From Pontibacter indicus (GTDB lineage: Bacteria; Bacteroidota; Bacteroidia; Cytophagales; Hymenobacteraceae): DNA of 64,000 nt. Of the stretch, positions 1-8,969 are shown in pieces. The first letter of the stretch is position 1; each line of letters opens with the position of its first letter. Both the position numbers and the translations under genes were made by a program. Under the pieces are notes generated by a model that worked only from the letters and a program-made list of their open reading frames with translations, was not told where the DNA came from and made no database searches. The stretch is taken from NCBI RefSeq assembly GCF_900156345.1, contig NZ_FTPP01000002.1, forward strand, positions 310,001 to 374,000. Direction: 5' to 3'.

Positions 1-2169
1 GAACCATCAGCCGACAGAGGCTCCCGCAGAGGCAACGACCGCAAAGGGGGTGGCAAAGACCGTTCGGCCAAAGGCATTGTGCTGGAGATGTTCTCCAGTA
101 GCCCCGACACCGTTTTCACGCAGCGCCAGATAACCCGACGACTAGGTATAGTTGACAAGAAAGGCCGCGAACAGCTGCAGGGCATCCTGGTGAACCTGGT
201 GCGAGAAAACAAGGTGCTGCTCATCGACGGCGACAAATTCCAGCTTAACCTGCGTGTCAACATCATCACGGGCCGCGTAGATTTGGCCAACAGCAAGTAT
301 GCCTACATCGTGTCGGAGGACACAGAAGATGACGTGCGTGTGTTCCGCGAGCACCTGAAATACGCTATGGACGGCGACCTGGTGAAGGTGGAAGTACTGC
401 CAACGATGCATGGCGGCCGTGCCGAAGGCATGGTGATTGAGGTGCTGGAGCGCTCCCGCACCGAATTGGTGGGTTTGATGGAACTGACCAAAAACTTCGG
501 CTTTGTGGTACCCGATTTCAAGCGACTCTACTTCGACGTGTTCGTAGGCGAGCGCAACCTGAACGGGGCGCAGTCAGGAGACAAGGTGCTGGTGAAGATC
601 ATTGAGTGGCCCAAGGAACCTGGGAAGAACCCGACCGGCGAAGTGGTAAGGGTGTTTGGCCAGGCCGGAGAACACGAGGCCGAGATTCACTCCATCATGG
701 CCGAGTTCGGCTTGCCGTTTGAGTTTCCGGAAGCGGTGGAAGAAGAGGCCGAGCAGATCTCGGACAAGATTCCCGCCGGCGAGATTGCCAAGCGCCGCGA
801 CATGCGCGACGTCACTACCTTCACCATCGACCCGGCCGACGCCAAGGACTTTGACGATGCACTGTCTATTCAGAAGCTGGAGAACGGCAACTGGGAGATC
901 GGCGTGCACATTGCCGATGTGACACACTACGTGCACCCGCGCAGCCTGCTCGAGAAAGAAGCCTTCCACAGAGCCACCTCGGTATACCTGGTGGACCGGA
1001 CCATCCCCATGCTGCCCGAGCGCCTTTCCAACAACCTGTGTTCGCTGCGTCCGAACGAAGAGAAGCTGACTTTTTCTGCCGTTTTTGAACTGGACGATAA
1101 CGGTAAGCTATACAACGAGTGGTTTGGCCGCACCATTATTTACTCCGACCGCCGCTTTGCCTACGAAGAGGCGCAGGAGCGCATTGAGACAGGCAAGGGC
1201 GACTTTGCCGAAGAAATCAACATTTTGAATGGCATCGCAAAGAAACTGCAGGCGAAGCGCTTTAAAAACGGCGCCATCAGCTTCGAGACGGTAGAAGTGA
1301 AGTTCAGGCTCGACGAGACGGGCAAACCGCTTTCCATCTATGTGAAGGAGCGCAAGGACGCCCACAAGCTGATCGAGGAATTCATGCTGCTGGCAAACAA
1401 AAAGGTGGCCGAGTTTGTCTACGGCTTAGGCAAAGGCAAGAAGCGCCCGACCATGGTGTACCGCACACACGGCTCCCCAGACCCCGACAAGCTAAGTACG
1501 TTCTCGCTCTTTGCCCGTAAGTTTGGCTATAAGGTGGACCCGGAAGGCGATATTTCGGAAGAGTTGAACAACCTGACGCACGAAATTGAGGGCAAACCCG
1601 AGCAGAGCGTGTTGCAGAACTTGGCGATTCGCACGATGGCCAAGGCCAAGTATAGCACCGAGCCGGAGGGCCACTTCGGCTTGGCCTTCGACCACTATTC
1701 GCACTTTACGTCGCCCATCCGTCGATATCCGGATATGATGGCGCACCGCCTGCTGCAGCATTACCTGGACGGTGGCACTTCAGAAGACAAAGAGGCTTTT
1801 GAGGAGCGTTGCCGCCATTCTTCGGAGATGGAGAAGCGCGCCGCCGACGCTGAACGCGCCTCTATCAAGTACAAGCAGGTAGAGTTCATGAAAGACACGA
1901 TTGGCAATCAGTACAAAGGAATTGTGTCTGGTGTGACAGAATGGGGTATATTTGTGGAGATTGAAGAGAACAAGTGCGAAGGCATGGTGCGCCTCTCGAG
2001 TCTGAACGACGACTACTACGAGCTGGACGCCAACAACTACCGCATCATTGGTCGTCAGTCGAAGCGCATTATCTCTTTTGGAGATGAAGTGATGGTCGAG
2101 ATCGTGAGCGCCAACATGGCCGAGCGCACCATCGACATGGAACTGGTAGAAACCCTTAAAAGACATTAA
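1..2169 (+). CDS. rnr: Ribonuclease R (5' end outside window)
   Basis: This is a processive 3'-5' exoribonuclease of the RNB family that degrades structured RNA in the cytoplasm. The reading frame is open from base 1, so the N-terminus lies outside the window. The visible start is basic and Gly/Arg-rich, followed by a winged-helix/cold-shock region. The RNB catalytic block has the Asp cluster DPADAKDFDDA near visible residue 280. The C-terminal ~85 residues form an S1 RNA-binding domain (GIVSGVTEWGIFVEI). The next gene begins 8 bp after the stop, which suggests co-transcription. The family call is secure; only the 5' end is missing. Confidence 0.95.
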   Translation, partial: EPSADRGSRRGNDRKGGGKDRSAKGIVLEMFSSSPDTVFTQRQITRRLGIVDKKGREQLQGILVNLVRENKVLLIDGDKFQLNLRVNIITGRVDLANSKYAYIVSEDTEDDVRVFREHLKYAMDGDLVKVEVLPTMHGGRAEGMVIEVLERSRTELVGLMELTKNFGFVVPDFKRLYFDVFVGERNLNGAQSGDKVLVKIIEWPKEPGKNPTGEVVRVFGQAGEHEAEIHSIMAEFGLPFEFPEAVEEEAEQISDKIPAGEIAKRRDMRDVTTFTIDPADAKDFDDALSIQKLENGNWEIGVHIADVTHYVHPRSLLEKEAFHRATSVYLVDRTIPMLPERLSNNLCSLRPNEEKLTFSAVFELDDNGKLYNEWFGRTIIYSDRRFAYEEAQERIETGKGDFAEEINILNGIAKKLQAKRFKNGAISFETVEVKFRLDETGKPLSIYVKERKDAHKLIEEFMLLANKKVAEFVYGLGKGKKRPTMVYRTHGSPDPDKLSTFSLFARKFGYKVDPEGDISEELNNLTHEIEGKPEQSVLQNLAIRTMAKAKYSTEPEGHFGLAFDHYSHFTSPIRRYPDMMAHRLLQHYLDGGTSEDKEAFEERCRHSSEMEKRAADAERASIKYKQVEFMKDTIGNQYKGIVSGVTEWGIFVEIEENKCEGMVRLSSLNDDYYELDANNYRIIGRQSKRIISFGDEVMVEIVSANMAERTIDMELVETLKRH

Positions 2170-2177
2170 TACAACCT

Positions 2178-3152
2178 GTGGATATCACGCAGCTTTCAAC
2201 CCAGCTTAACCAAACGCTGAATAACCTCCGCTTCGGCGACCAGCCGGCGGAATTGTATGAGCCCATCCGCTACATCATGTCGTTGGGCGGAAAGCGGATA
2301 AGGCCCTTACTGGTGCTTCTGGCTGCAAAAATGTACGATGAAGATGTGGAAAACGTGCTATTGCCCGCTGCGGCCGTAGAGGTTTTCCACAACTTCACGC
2401 TCATGCACGACGACATCATGGACAAGGCCCCACTGCGCCGCGGACAGCAAACCGTGCACGAAAAGTGGAATGCCAACACCGCCATTCTGAGTGGTGATGT
2501 GATGCTGGTGCGTGCCTACGAAATGCTCTTAGGTATAGCGCCCGACAAACTGGGCAAAGTGCTGCAGCTCTTCAGCAAAACGGCCGCTGAGGTTTGCGAA
2601 GGCCAGCAACTCGACATGAACTTTGAGCGCCGCGACCAGGTGAGCATCGAAGAGTATATCCACATGATCACGCTCAAGACCGCTGTGCTGGTAGGCTTCA
2701 GCCTGGAGCTGGGCGCCATCCTGCAGGGAGCACCCGACAGCGATGCTGAGCACCTGAAGCAATTTGGCGACAACGTAGGCATTGCCTTCCAGCTTCGCGA
2801 CGATCTGCTCGACGTGTACGGCGACAAGGCCAAGTTCGGCAAACAGGTGGGCGGCGATATCCTCTCCGATAAGAAGACTTTCCTGATGCTGACGGCCCTG
2901 GAGCAAGCCAATCCGGAGCAGCTACAGACCATCCTCGACTGGCGCGACAACACCGACGCAGGTATAGCCGAAGAAAAGGTGCAGGCCATTACCGCCGTGT
3001 ACGACCAGCTCAACATGCGTAAGCAAACCGAACAGCAAATCGACTTCTACTTCCAGCAGGCGCTGGAGCATCTGGACGCCGTGCAGCTTCCTGCCGAGCG
3101 CAAAACCATCCTTCATGGACTGGCGCTGCAGCTGATGGATAGGGATAGTTAG
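2178..3152 (+). CDS. Polyprenyl synthetase (trans-isoprenyl diphosphate synthase)
   Basis: This enzyme condenses isopentenyl diphosphate onto an allylic diphosphate to make a long prenyl chain, probably the menaquinone side chain. The 324-residue length fits the family. It has the first Asp-rich motif (HDDIMD, about residue 77), the GGKRIRP substrate-binding motif near residue 38 and the second Asp-rich motif (RDDLLD, about residue 208) followed by GDKAKFGK. The start is GTG at 2178; this gives the conserved N-terminus, and no in-frame ATG lies nearby. It sits 8 bp behind rnr. The chain length cannot be read from sequence by eye. Confidence 0.9.
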   Translation: MDITQLSTQLNQTLNNLRFGDQPAELYEPIRYIMSLGGKRIRPLLVLLAAKMYDEDVENVLLPAAAVEVFHNFTLMHDDIMDKAPLRRGQQTVHEKWNANTAILSGDVMLVRAYEMLLGIAPDKLGKVLQLFSKTAAEVCEGQQLDMNFERRDQVSIEEYIHMITLKTAVLVGFSLELGAILQGAPDSDAEHLKQFGDNVGIAFQLRDDLLDVYGDKAKFGKQVGGDILSDKKTFLMLTALEQANPEQLQTILDWRDNTDAGIAEEKVQAITAVYDQLNMRKQTEQQIDFYFQQALEHLDAVQLPAERKTILHGLALQLMDRDS

Positions 3153-3186
3153 AATTGCTAAATTGTTGGATTGTTAAATTGTTAGT
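3150..3186 (+). repeat. AT-rich dispersed word (TTGTTAAATTGTTAG type)
   Basis: Directly after the polyprenyl synthetase stop is an AT-rich string built from TTGCTAAATTGTTGGATTG-like units. Its reverse complement shares CAACAATTTAGCAAT with the leader of ribH (about 30365) and resembles the arms around the four-helix-bundle gene (47531 and 47960). It is a small dispersed intergenic repeat of unknown role. Confidence 0.55.
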
Positions 3187-3224
3187 TCGCGGAGCGTAGG
3201 GCATAGGTACAGCAGAGGACTTTT

Positions 3225-3290
3225 CAGGTATAGAGAGGTATAGCGAAGCACTCAGCAAGTATAGCAAGGTATATTTGCAGGTATAGCGGA
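3225..3290 (+). repeat. Cluster of four AGGTATA words in a gene-free gap
   Basis: Four copies of AGGTATA (starting near 3226, 3236, 3266 and 3280) lie within about 65 bp between the polyprenyl synthetase and the rhomboid gene. This is the densest intergenic cluster of the window-wide GGTATA word. No gene or stable hairpin was seen here. Confidence 0.7.
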
Positions 3291-3391
3291 GGGCTTCAGC
3301 TTACGATAACTTATATCTGATAATCGAATCAATTGAACAGCACCCGATAAAATTCAGTACCGGCAAACATCAAGCGTTTGAGCATGCAATG

Positions 3392-3474
3392 AATCACTCA
3401 TGCACTCAATCACTCATTCAAAAATTAAAACACCCACTCATTCGCTAACTCACTCAATCACTCAATCACTCAAT
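3392..3474 (+). repeat. Degenerate tandem repeat (ACTCAATC units)
   Basis: The 5' leader of the rhomboid gene is made of imperfect 7-8 bp units of the type CACTCAAT/CACTCATT, ending 6 bp before the ATG. It contains almost no G on the top strand. Such a simple tandem array could vary in copy number by slippage and change the translation leader. The unit is too short and spacerless for CRISPR. Confidence 0.75.
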
Positions 3475-3479
3475 AAAAA

Positions 3480-4106
3480 ATGAGCGTTACCATCATCCTG
3501 ATCATCATTACAGTGGGCATTTCGTGTTATGCCTGGAAGAACCACGAGCTGATGCAGAACTGGATTTTCCATCCTTACTCAGTGGCCCGTGACAATTCCT
3601 GGCACCGCTTCCTGACTTCGGGTTTCCTGCACGCCGACTTCACTCACCTGTTCTTTAACATGTTCACGCTTTATTTCTTCGGTAACGCTGTGGAGATGAC
3701 GTTCGGGGCTATTTTCGGGGAGACAACCGGTATACTCATCTACTTGCTGATTTATCTGGGTGGCATCATCGTGTCCGATATTCCTACTTTCCTGAAGCAC
3801 CGCGACGACCCGCCTTACCGTGCCCTGGGCGCTTCGGGTGGCGTGGCCTCGGTGGTTTTCTCAAGCATTCTGTTTTACCCGACGCAGGACATCTGTCTGT
3901 ATGCCATTTTGTGTATACCTGGCTTCATCCTGGGCATCCTATACCTGATGTATTCCTATTTTCAGGGCAAGCGGATGGGCGACAACATCAACCACGATGC
4001 GCACTTTTACGGCGCAGTGTACGGACTTATCATTACACTGGCCTTGGTGCCCAAAGCTGGGCCGATGTTTATCGAGCAGCTGAGTACCTGGCGCATGTTT
4101 GGGTAG
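3480..4106 (+). CDS. Rhomboid family intramembrane serine protease
   Basis: This is a polytopic inner-membrane protease of 208 residues. The catalytic serine lies in GASGG (about residue 121) and the catalytic histidine in NHDAHFYG (about residue 172). The conserved HADFTHLFFN segment in an early helix supplies the oxyanion-side His and Asn. Five to six hydrophobic helices are visible. The substrate is unknown. A second rhomboid with an extra C-terminal tail lies at 19908. The ATG at 3480 follows a tandem-repeat leader with no clear ribosome-binding site. Confidence 0.88.
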   Translation: MSVTIILIIITVGISCYAWKNHELMQNWIFHPYSVARDNSWHRFLTSGFLHADFTHLFFNMFTLYFFGNAVEMTFGAIFGETTGILIYLLIYLGGIIVSDIPTFLKHRDDPPYRALGASGGVASVVFSSILFYPTQDICLYAILCIPGFILGILYLMYSYFQGKRMGDNINHDAHFYGAVYGLIITLALVPKAGPMFIEQLSTWRMFG

Positions 4107-4202
4107 GTATAATTGTACTCTTCTGCCTTAGATCCTTTAAACCAAAATCCGGCTGAGGAGCGATGAATTTCGTATAAATGCTAAAGACAAGCATTTGTAC
4201 CG

Positions 4203-4676
4203 ATGAAATCGAAACTCTATTATATATACCTTGGAATAGTACTTTTTATAGCCTTTTTCCTGACAAATAAAGTGGCGGTAGCGCAGGATACGGACTTGCA
4301 GCGCACCACCATCATGCAGTACGTCATCAACGAGCGGCCTGTGCTGGCCGAGCTGCTAACCACGGCAGGTATGGCGCCCGCTCTCTCCGGTAGCACATCC
4401 TATACCTTACTGATGCCGCCCGAGGCGCGTTTGCAGGAGCTGAAAGGGCAACCCGTGGAGAAGATTCGCGCTGTGATGGCGGCGCATCTCATCAAAGGGG
4501 CGCTTTCCGGATCTGACTTTAAAGAGGGAAGCCGCCTGCAGACTTATGGCAACGCCACGCTGAACGTATGCCGCAAGAAAGACGATACCCTTCTGAACGG
4601 CGTTCCGCTTCACGCAGCTGGCATCGCCCTGCGCAATGGCAATGTGCACGAAATAGAAGGGCTGCTCCAACCTTAA
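4203..4676 (+). CDS. Secreted fasciclin (FAS1)-domain protein
   Basis: This 157-residue protein has an N-terminal signal peptide (hydrophobic residues 6-25, cleavage likely after AVAQ). A single FAS1-like fold follows, seen from LLTTAGM, the YTLLMPP segment, the AAHLIKG turn and a terminal VHEIEGLL that matches the FAS1 end motif. FAS1 domains mediate adhesion or protein-protein contacts outside the inner membrane. The domain is short and divergent, so the role is uncertain. It stands alone between short gaps. Confidence 0.7.
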   Translation: MKSKLYYIYLGIVLFIAFFLTNKVAVAQDTDLQRTTIMQYVINERPVLAELLTTAGMAPALSGSTSYTLLMPPEARLQELKGQPVEKIRAVMAAHLIKGALSGSDFKEGSRLQTYGNATLNVCRKKDDTLLNGVPLHAAGIALRNGNVHEIEGLLQP

Positions 4677-4799
4677 CAAACTAGAGAATAACCTATCCGA
4701 AGTCAGGCTTATATGGTTTTACCTCTAATCAGGCTATTTGTCCTTGGATAGGTATAATGCGTTTGCCACTTGGTTGCGTATGCTATACCTAACCCCTGT

Positions 4800-5237
4800 A
4801 TGGATAGCAAAGCACCTCATAACGACCCTTCCGCAGCCGCCCGGCAGCATGTAGCACGCAATTCGTGCTACGAAATTAGCTATGACAGCGTACGCAACAG
4901 GCTATACTTCAATATTTTGGGCTATTGGAAAAACAACGACAGCGTGCCCGAGTACCTGAAAGACTGGGATAAGGCCCTGCAGTTGGTTTCCCCCGGCTTC
5001 ACGCTCCTCATTGACATGCGCACCATGATCACGCATCCCCAGCAACTGAACACGCTGCACGAGCAGTCGCAGCGCAAAATGAGGGCGGCCGGACTGGGAA
5101 GCATTGCCAACGTGATGCCGACCGACAGAATAGCCAGTCTGCAGGTTGCCGACATCATCAAGCGGGTGGACGTGCCGGTGCAGGATTTTGTGACCTGCGA
5201 GGAGGCTCAACACTGGCTGGACAAAACGATGGTTTAA
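4800..5237 (+). CDS. Hypothetical STAS/SpoIIAA-like cytosolic protein
   Basis: This 145-residue protein has no signal peptide or membrane segment. The region from YEISYDSVRNRLYFNILGYW to FTLLIDMRTM resembles the beta-alpha start of SpoIIAA-like/STAS folds, with a phospho-site-type 'LLID' strand. The start is taken as ATG 4800 rather than the upstream TTG at 4770, because the extra residues look like leader sequence carrying TATACCT. The family assignment is tentative and the function is not known. Confidence 0.6.
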   Translation: MDSKAPHNDPSAAARQHVARNSCYEISYDSVRNRLYFNILGYWKNNDSVPEYLKDWDKALQLVSPGFTLLIDMRTMITHPQQLNTLHEQSQRKMRAAGLGSIANVMPTDRIASLQVADIIKRVDVPVQDFVTCEEAQHWLDKTMV

Positions 5238-5419
5238 TCTTCCAGCTGGGCGATTTTATCTATTTGCGCCAGTTTTTTCCCTTCTGCAAGCTCCCTTTTT
5301 TGTAACTGTTTGACGGCAAATGCAGTTATAGCTACCAAATTATTCGCCTCCTGCCTGTGGCAACGCCACACTCCCTGTCTGGCTGCACACGAAGGCGTCT
5401 TTGTCCTTAACTATCGAGC

Positions 5420-7198
5420 ATGACATACGAGATTGGCGTAGTTCTATCGGTGATAGCGGTGGCTGTGGTGCTTTTTGTCAGCGAGAAGCTCTCCATCGAC
5501 ACGACAGCCATTCTGGTGATGTGTCTTTTCATGATGCTCGGTATCCTCACGCCTGCCGAGGGACTCGCCGGATTCAGCAATCCCGCCACCATCACGGTCG
5601 CCTGCATGTTTATCCTCAGTTCGGCTATTTTCAAGTCGGGGGCGCTGAGCAATGTGGGGGTGTTGCTTACCAGGATAGGGCGCAAAAACAACCTGCTATG
5701 TTTACTGGCCGTGATGCTGGTGGCTGGCGCGCTCTCGGCCTTCATCAATGATACGGCCGTAGTAGCCCTGCTTATGCCCATGGTGATACAGGTGGCCCGC
5801 GATACACGCATCAGTCCTGCCAAGCTACTCATGCCCCTCTCTTTCGGAGCGCTGCTAGGTGGCGTCTGCACCCTGATTGGCACCTCTACCAACATACTGG
5901 TAAGCGGTATAGCGGAGGCGCAGGGAGAGGAGCCCATCGGCATGTTCGAGCTCACGGCAGCCGGTCTTGTGTTTCTGGTGATCGGGATACTCTACATGGT
6001 GTTTGCCGGTCGATTTCTGCTGCCCGACCGCAAGGTGGCCGAAGACCTGACAGAGGATTTTAACATGGGCGACTACCTGACCGAGATTGTGTTGCTGCCC
6101 AACTCCCCCTCGGTGGGTATGCCGCTCCGGAGCTCCAGCCTGGTGCAGAACCTCGATATCGACGTGCTGCAGGTGACCCGCGACAAGTTCAAGCTCAACG
6201 CCACGCCCTACACCATGCTGCGCTCGGGCGATGTGCTGAAGGTGCGCTGCGACGTGGAGAAGCTCAAGAAGATGAAGGAGGAGAAGGGCATCAAGCTGAA
6301 GTCGGAGCGAAAACTCAAAGACGAGGACCTGAACAGTACCACCACCAAGCTCTTCGAGGCCATTGTGACTCCCAACTCCTACATGGTAGGCAAGTCCCTG
6401 AAAGAGCTCGATTTCAGGGCCTACAACCACGGGGCCACCGTGGTCGCCATCCGTCACCGCGATGAGATCCTCCACGAAAAGCTCACCCATACCCGCCTTT
6501 CCGCCGGCGACGTACTCCTGATCTCGGCCGACAAAAACCAGGCGCTGAACCTGCGCAGCAACGAAGACATTCTGCTTATCTCCGAAACAGAGCGTAGCCA
6601 TTACGACTACAGCAAAATTATACCTGTGTTAATCATAGGGGTAGGGGTGGTGCTGACAGCAGCCACAGGGATGGCGCACATTGTGCTCAGCGCACTGGTC
6701 GGGGTGGTGTTGCTGGTACTCACCAAGTCCATTCGCCTCGACGAACTCTACAAATCCATAGAGTGGAAAGTGATTTTCATGCTGGCCGGCGTGCTCTCCA
6801 TGGGTGCGGCGCTCGAAAAGACTGGCGCGGCAAGCCTGCTCTCAGGCTTTTTGGTAGAGTCGATCGGAAGCTACGGGCCGCACGCGCTTTTGTCTGCTTT
6901 CTTCTTCATCACGTTCATGACCACCAATTTCATGTCGAACAACGCGACGGCGGCCCTGCTGGCGCCTATTGCCATTGTGGCGGCCAAAGAAATGGGGGTG
7001 AGCGTGCGGCCTTTCCTGATGGCAGTAACTTTTGCAGCCTCGCTCAGCTTTATGACGCCCATGGGCTACCAAACCAACACCATGATCTATGGCCCGGGCA
7101 ATTACAGATTTATGGACTACCTGCGCGTGGGCACGCCGTTCAACATACTGCTGTGGCTGGTGGCCTCATTCATCATCCCCTTCTTTTTCCCGTTCTGA
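5420..7198 (+). CDS. SLC13-type permease with two RCK_C domains
   Basis: This 592-residue inner-membrane transporter of the DASS/SLC13 (ArsB/NhaD-like) group probably couples Na+ to uptake of an anion such as sulfate or a dicarboxylate. Two hydrophobic halves flank a cytosolic insert (about residues 210-390) holding two TrkA-C/RCK_C modules. Each half has an SNT-type signature: GTSTN in the first and SNNATAA plus YQTNTM in the second. The length and layout are normal for RCK-containing members. The substrate cannot be assigned from sequence alone. The gene is flanked by gaps of about 180 and 245 bp with no other genes. Confidence 0.85.
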   Translation: MTYEIGVVLSVIAVAVVLFVSEKLSIDTTAILVMCLFMMLGILTPAEGLAGFSNPATITVACMFILSSAIFKSGALSNVGVLLTRIGRKNNLLCLLAVMLVAGALSAFINDTAVVALLMPMVIQVARDTRISPAKLLMPLSFGALLGGVCTLIGTSTNILVSGIAEAQGEEPIGMFELTAAGLVFLVIGILYMVFAGRFLLPDRKVAEDLTEDFNMGDYLTEIVLLPNSPSVGMPLRSSSLVQNLDIDVLQVTRDKFKLNATPYTMLRSGDVLKVRCDVEKLKKMKEEKGIKLKSERKLKDEDLNSTTTKLFEAIVTPNSYMVGKSLKELDFRAYNHGATVVAIRHRDEILHEKLTHTRLSAGDVLLISADKNQALNLRSNEDILLISETERSHYDYSKIIPVLIIGVGVVLTAATGMAHIVLSALVGVVLLVLTKSIRLDELYKSIEWKVIFMLAGVLSMGAALEKTGAASLLSGFLVESIGSYGPHALLSAFFFITFMTTNFMSNNATAALLAPIAIVAAKEMGVSVRPFLMAVTFAASLSFMTPMGYQTNTMIYGPGNYRFMDYLRVGTPFNILLWLVASFIIPFFFPF

Positions 7199-7443
7199 AT
7201 TGTTCCACGTGGGACAGGTCACGCTTTTGCACACAGTAGGAGAGGTATAGAAAACACGTAATCAGTTAAAAACCAATGCAGTTAAGCAGCAATACTTACC
7301 AACTCAGCCTTTGGTTTGCCGTAAAATCAGGAAGCTGTTTTGAAGCGGGGGCTGCTGCAGACTTTATGCTTGCACCAGCGCAGCTCTAAAGTGCCTGACC
7401 ACATTTTCGCCCACAGGGAAACTATACCTAAACTATACTATCC

Positions 7444-8862
7444 ATGACAATCGCCATAATAGGAGGAGGGCTAAGCGGCACCTTAACGGCTATCCATCTG
7501 CTAAAGGATGCCACGGCAGGTACTACAGTCTATCTGATAGAGCCGGACAGGTATAGAATGAACCGTGGCGTGGCCTACTCAAGCCAGTTGCCGTTTCAAC
7601 CGCTCAATGTGCCCGCTTCTGCCATGAGCCTCTTCCCAGACCAGCCCCTCGATTTTTATACCTGGCTGACAGCGAGAGCGCCACACTACAGCCGGCAGAT
7701 CAGCCTTCCCGTGCAGGCCACTGATTTTATTCCGCGGACTATTTTTGGGGATTACCTGAAAGCGCGCTTGCAGGAAGCAGAGGCTGGTGCGGCAACGGGC
7801 GTGTCGCTGGTGCGGGTATACGAAGAGGCGCTGTCCGTCTCGAGGCATGGTCGCGGCTTTGTCGTCCGTTGCAGCAACCAATGCACGTTGAGCGCCCGCA
7901 AAGTGGTGCTGGCGCTGGGCAACTTCCCGCCGGCGCACTTTCCTATACCTAACAAAAGCTTCTATAAAAGCCATCGCTATATTGCCTCTCCCTGGTCGGC
8001 CAAAGGGCTAAGCGGGCTGCAGACCCATGAACCACTTTTGCTAATTGGCTCCAGCCTGACGATGGTCGATTTGGTGGGCAGCTTGCAGGCGCAGGGCCAT
8101 CAGGGCAAGGTATACGTGGTGTCGCGCCACGGGCTGTTGCCGCAGCCTTTCGATGTCGGCACACGGCCCTACCCCAAGCCGGTAATTCCTGCAGCGGCAC
8201 ATTGGTCGGCTTTGAGTTTACTTCGCTTTGTTCGGGAAGAGATAAGGCAGGCTGAAGCGGCGGGCTATACCTGGCGTGGCGTGCTGGATGCGTTGCGGGA
8301 TGACTTACCTACGCTCTGGCAGTCTTTGCCGCTAAAAGAGAAGAAGGCTTTTCTGCGGCACGTCCGTCCGTACTGGGAAGTGCACCGCCACCGCATGCCG
8401 GCCGCCTCAGCCGCGCTGCTGCAGCAGCTGCAGGCAGAGGGGCGCCTGGAAGTGATTGCGGCCACTGTAGTGGACATGCACGAAACCGGGAACGGCGCGC
8501 GCGTCACCATCCGGAGAAGGCATCACCTGGAAGCAGAAGAAGTGGAAGTGAGCCGGGTCATTAACTGCACGGGACCACAAAGCAACTATACCCAAGTGGC
8601 AGCCCCGCTGGTGCAGCAACTGCTGGCAGATGGCCTGATACAGCCCGACACGTTGCGGCTTGGCCTGAAAACAGCAGCCGACGGCAGGCTGATTGATGCG
8701 GAAGGCATGCCTGTGCGCGGTTTGTTCACCCTCGGACCTCCCCGAAAGTCGATGCTTTATGAGTCGACGGCGCTGCGTGAGATCCGGCAACAGGCAAAAG
8801 CGCTTGCCCACAGATTGCTGCGTCAGGGGAAGGCCTCTCTAAAGATCGTAAAAGCTAGCTGA
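7444..8862 (+). CDS. FAD/NAD(P)-binding oxidoreductase (HpnW/'FAD-NAD(P)-binding' type)
   Basis: This 472-residue flavoprotein begins with the Rossmann dinucleotide motif IAIIGGGLSGTLTAIHLL. It has a second nucleotide-binding turn, LLIGSSLTMVDLV (about residue 200), and a terminal NCTGP...GLFTLGPPR region typical of FAD-dependent oxidoreductases related to YdhS-like proteins. It is likely cytosolic; the substrate is unknown. A 29-codon membrane micro-ORF starts 17 bp downstream and a broken DUF2490 gene follows, so the three may form an operon. CTATACC/GGTATA words interrupt it at seven or more places. Confidence 0.8.
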   Translation: MTIAIIGGGLSGTLTAIHLLKDATAGTTVYLIEPDRYRMNRGVAYSSQLPFQPLNVPASAMSLFPDQPLDFYTWLTARAPHYSRQISLPVQATDFIPRTIFGDYLKARLQEAEAGAATGVSLVRVYEEALSVSRHGRGFVVRCSNQCTLSARKVVLALGNFPPAHFPIPNKSFYKSHRYIASPWSAKGLSGLQTHEPLLLIGSSLTMVDLVGSLQAQGHQGKVYVVSRHGLLPQPFDVGTRPYPKPVIPAAAHWSALSLLRFVREEIRQAEAAGYTWRGVLDALRDDLPTLWQSLPLKEKKAFLRHVRPYWEVHRHRMPAASAALLQQLQAEGRLEVIAATVVDMHETGNGARVTIRRRHHLEAEEVEVSRVINCTGPQSNYTQVAAPLVQQLLADGLIQPDTLRLGLKTAADGRLIDAEGMPVRGLFTLGPPRKSMLYESTALREIRQQAKALAHRLLRQGKASLKIVKAS

Positions 8863-8879
8863 CCTCTTACAGACCAATC

Positions 8880-8969
8880 ATGGGAGAAGACCTGTTCCTG
8901 ATCTTGCTGGCAGTACTGAGTCTGGCCTGTGTGTTACTGGTTTGGCATTTTATGGCAGAGGATGAATAA
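8880..8969 (+). CDS. Possible 29-residue single-helix membrane protein
   Basis: This short ORF encodes an acidic N-terminus, a 20-residue Leu/Val/Ala-rich hydrophobic helix and the acidic tail MAEDE. It lies 17 bp after the flavoprotein and overlaps the start of the DUF2490 gene by 8 bp (ATGAATAA). The close packing and clean hydrophobic profile support translation. No family was recognised, and chance ORFs of this size exist. Confidence 0.35.
   Translation: MGEDLFLILLAVLSLACVLLVWHFMAEDE

Noticed and set aside
3392-3474. Possible CRISPR array
   Set aside because: Units are 7-8 bp with no spacers, and no cas gene is near.
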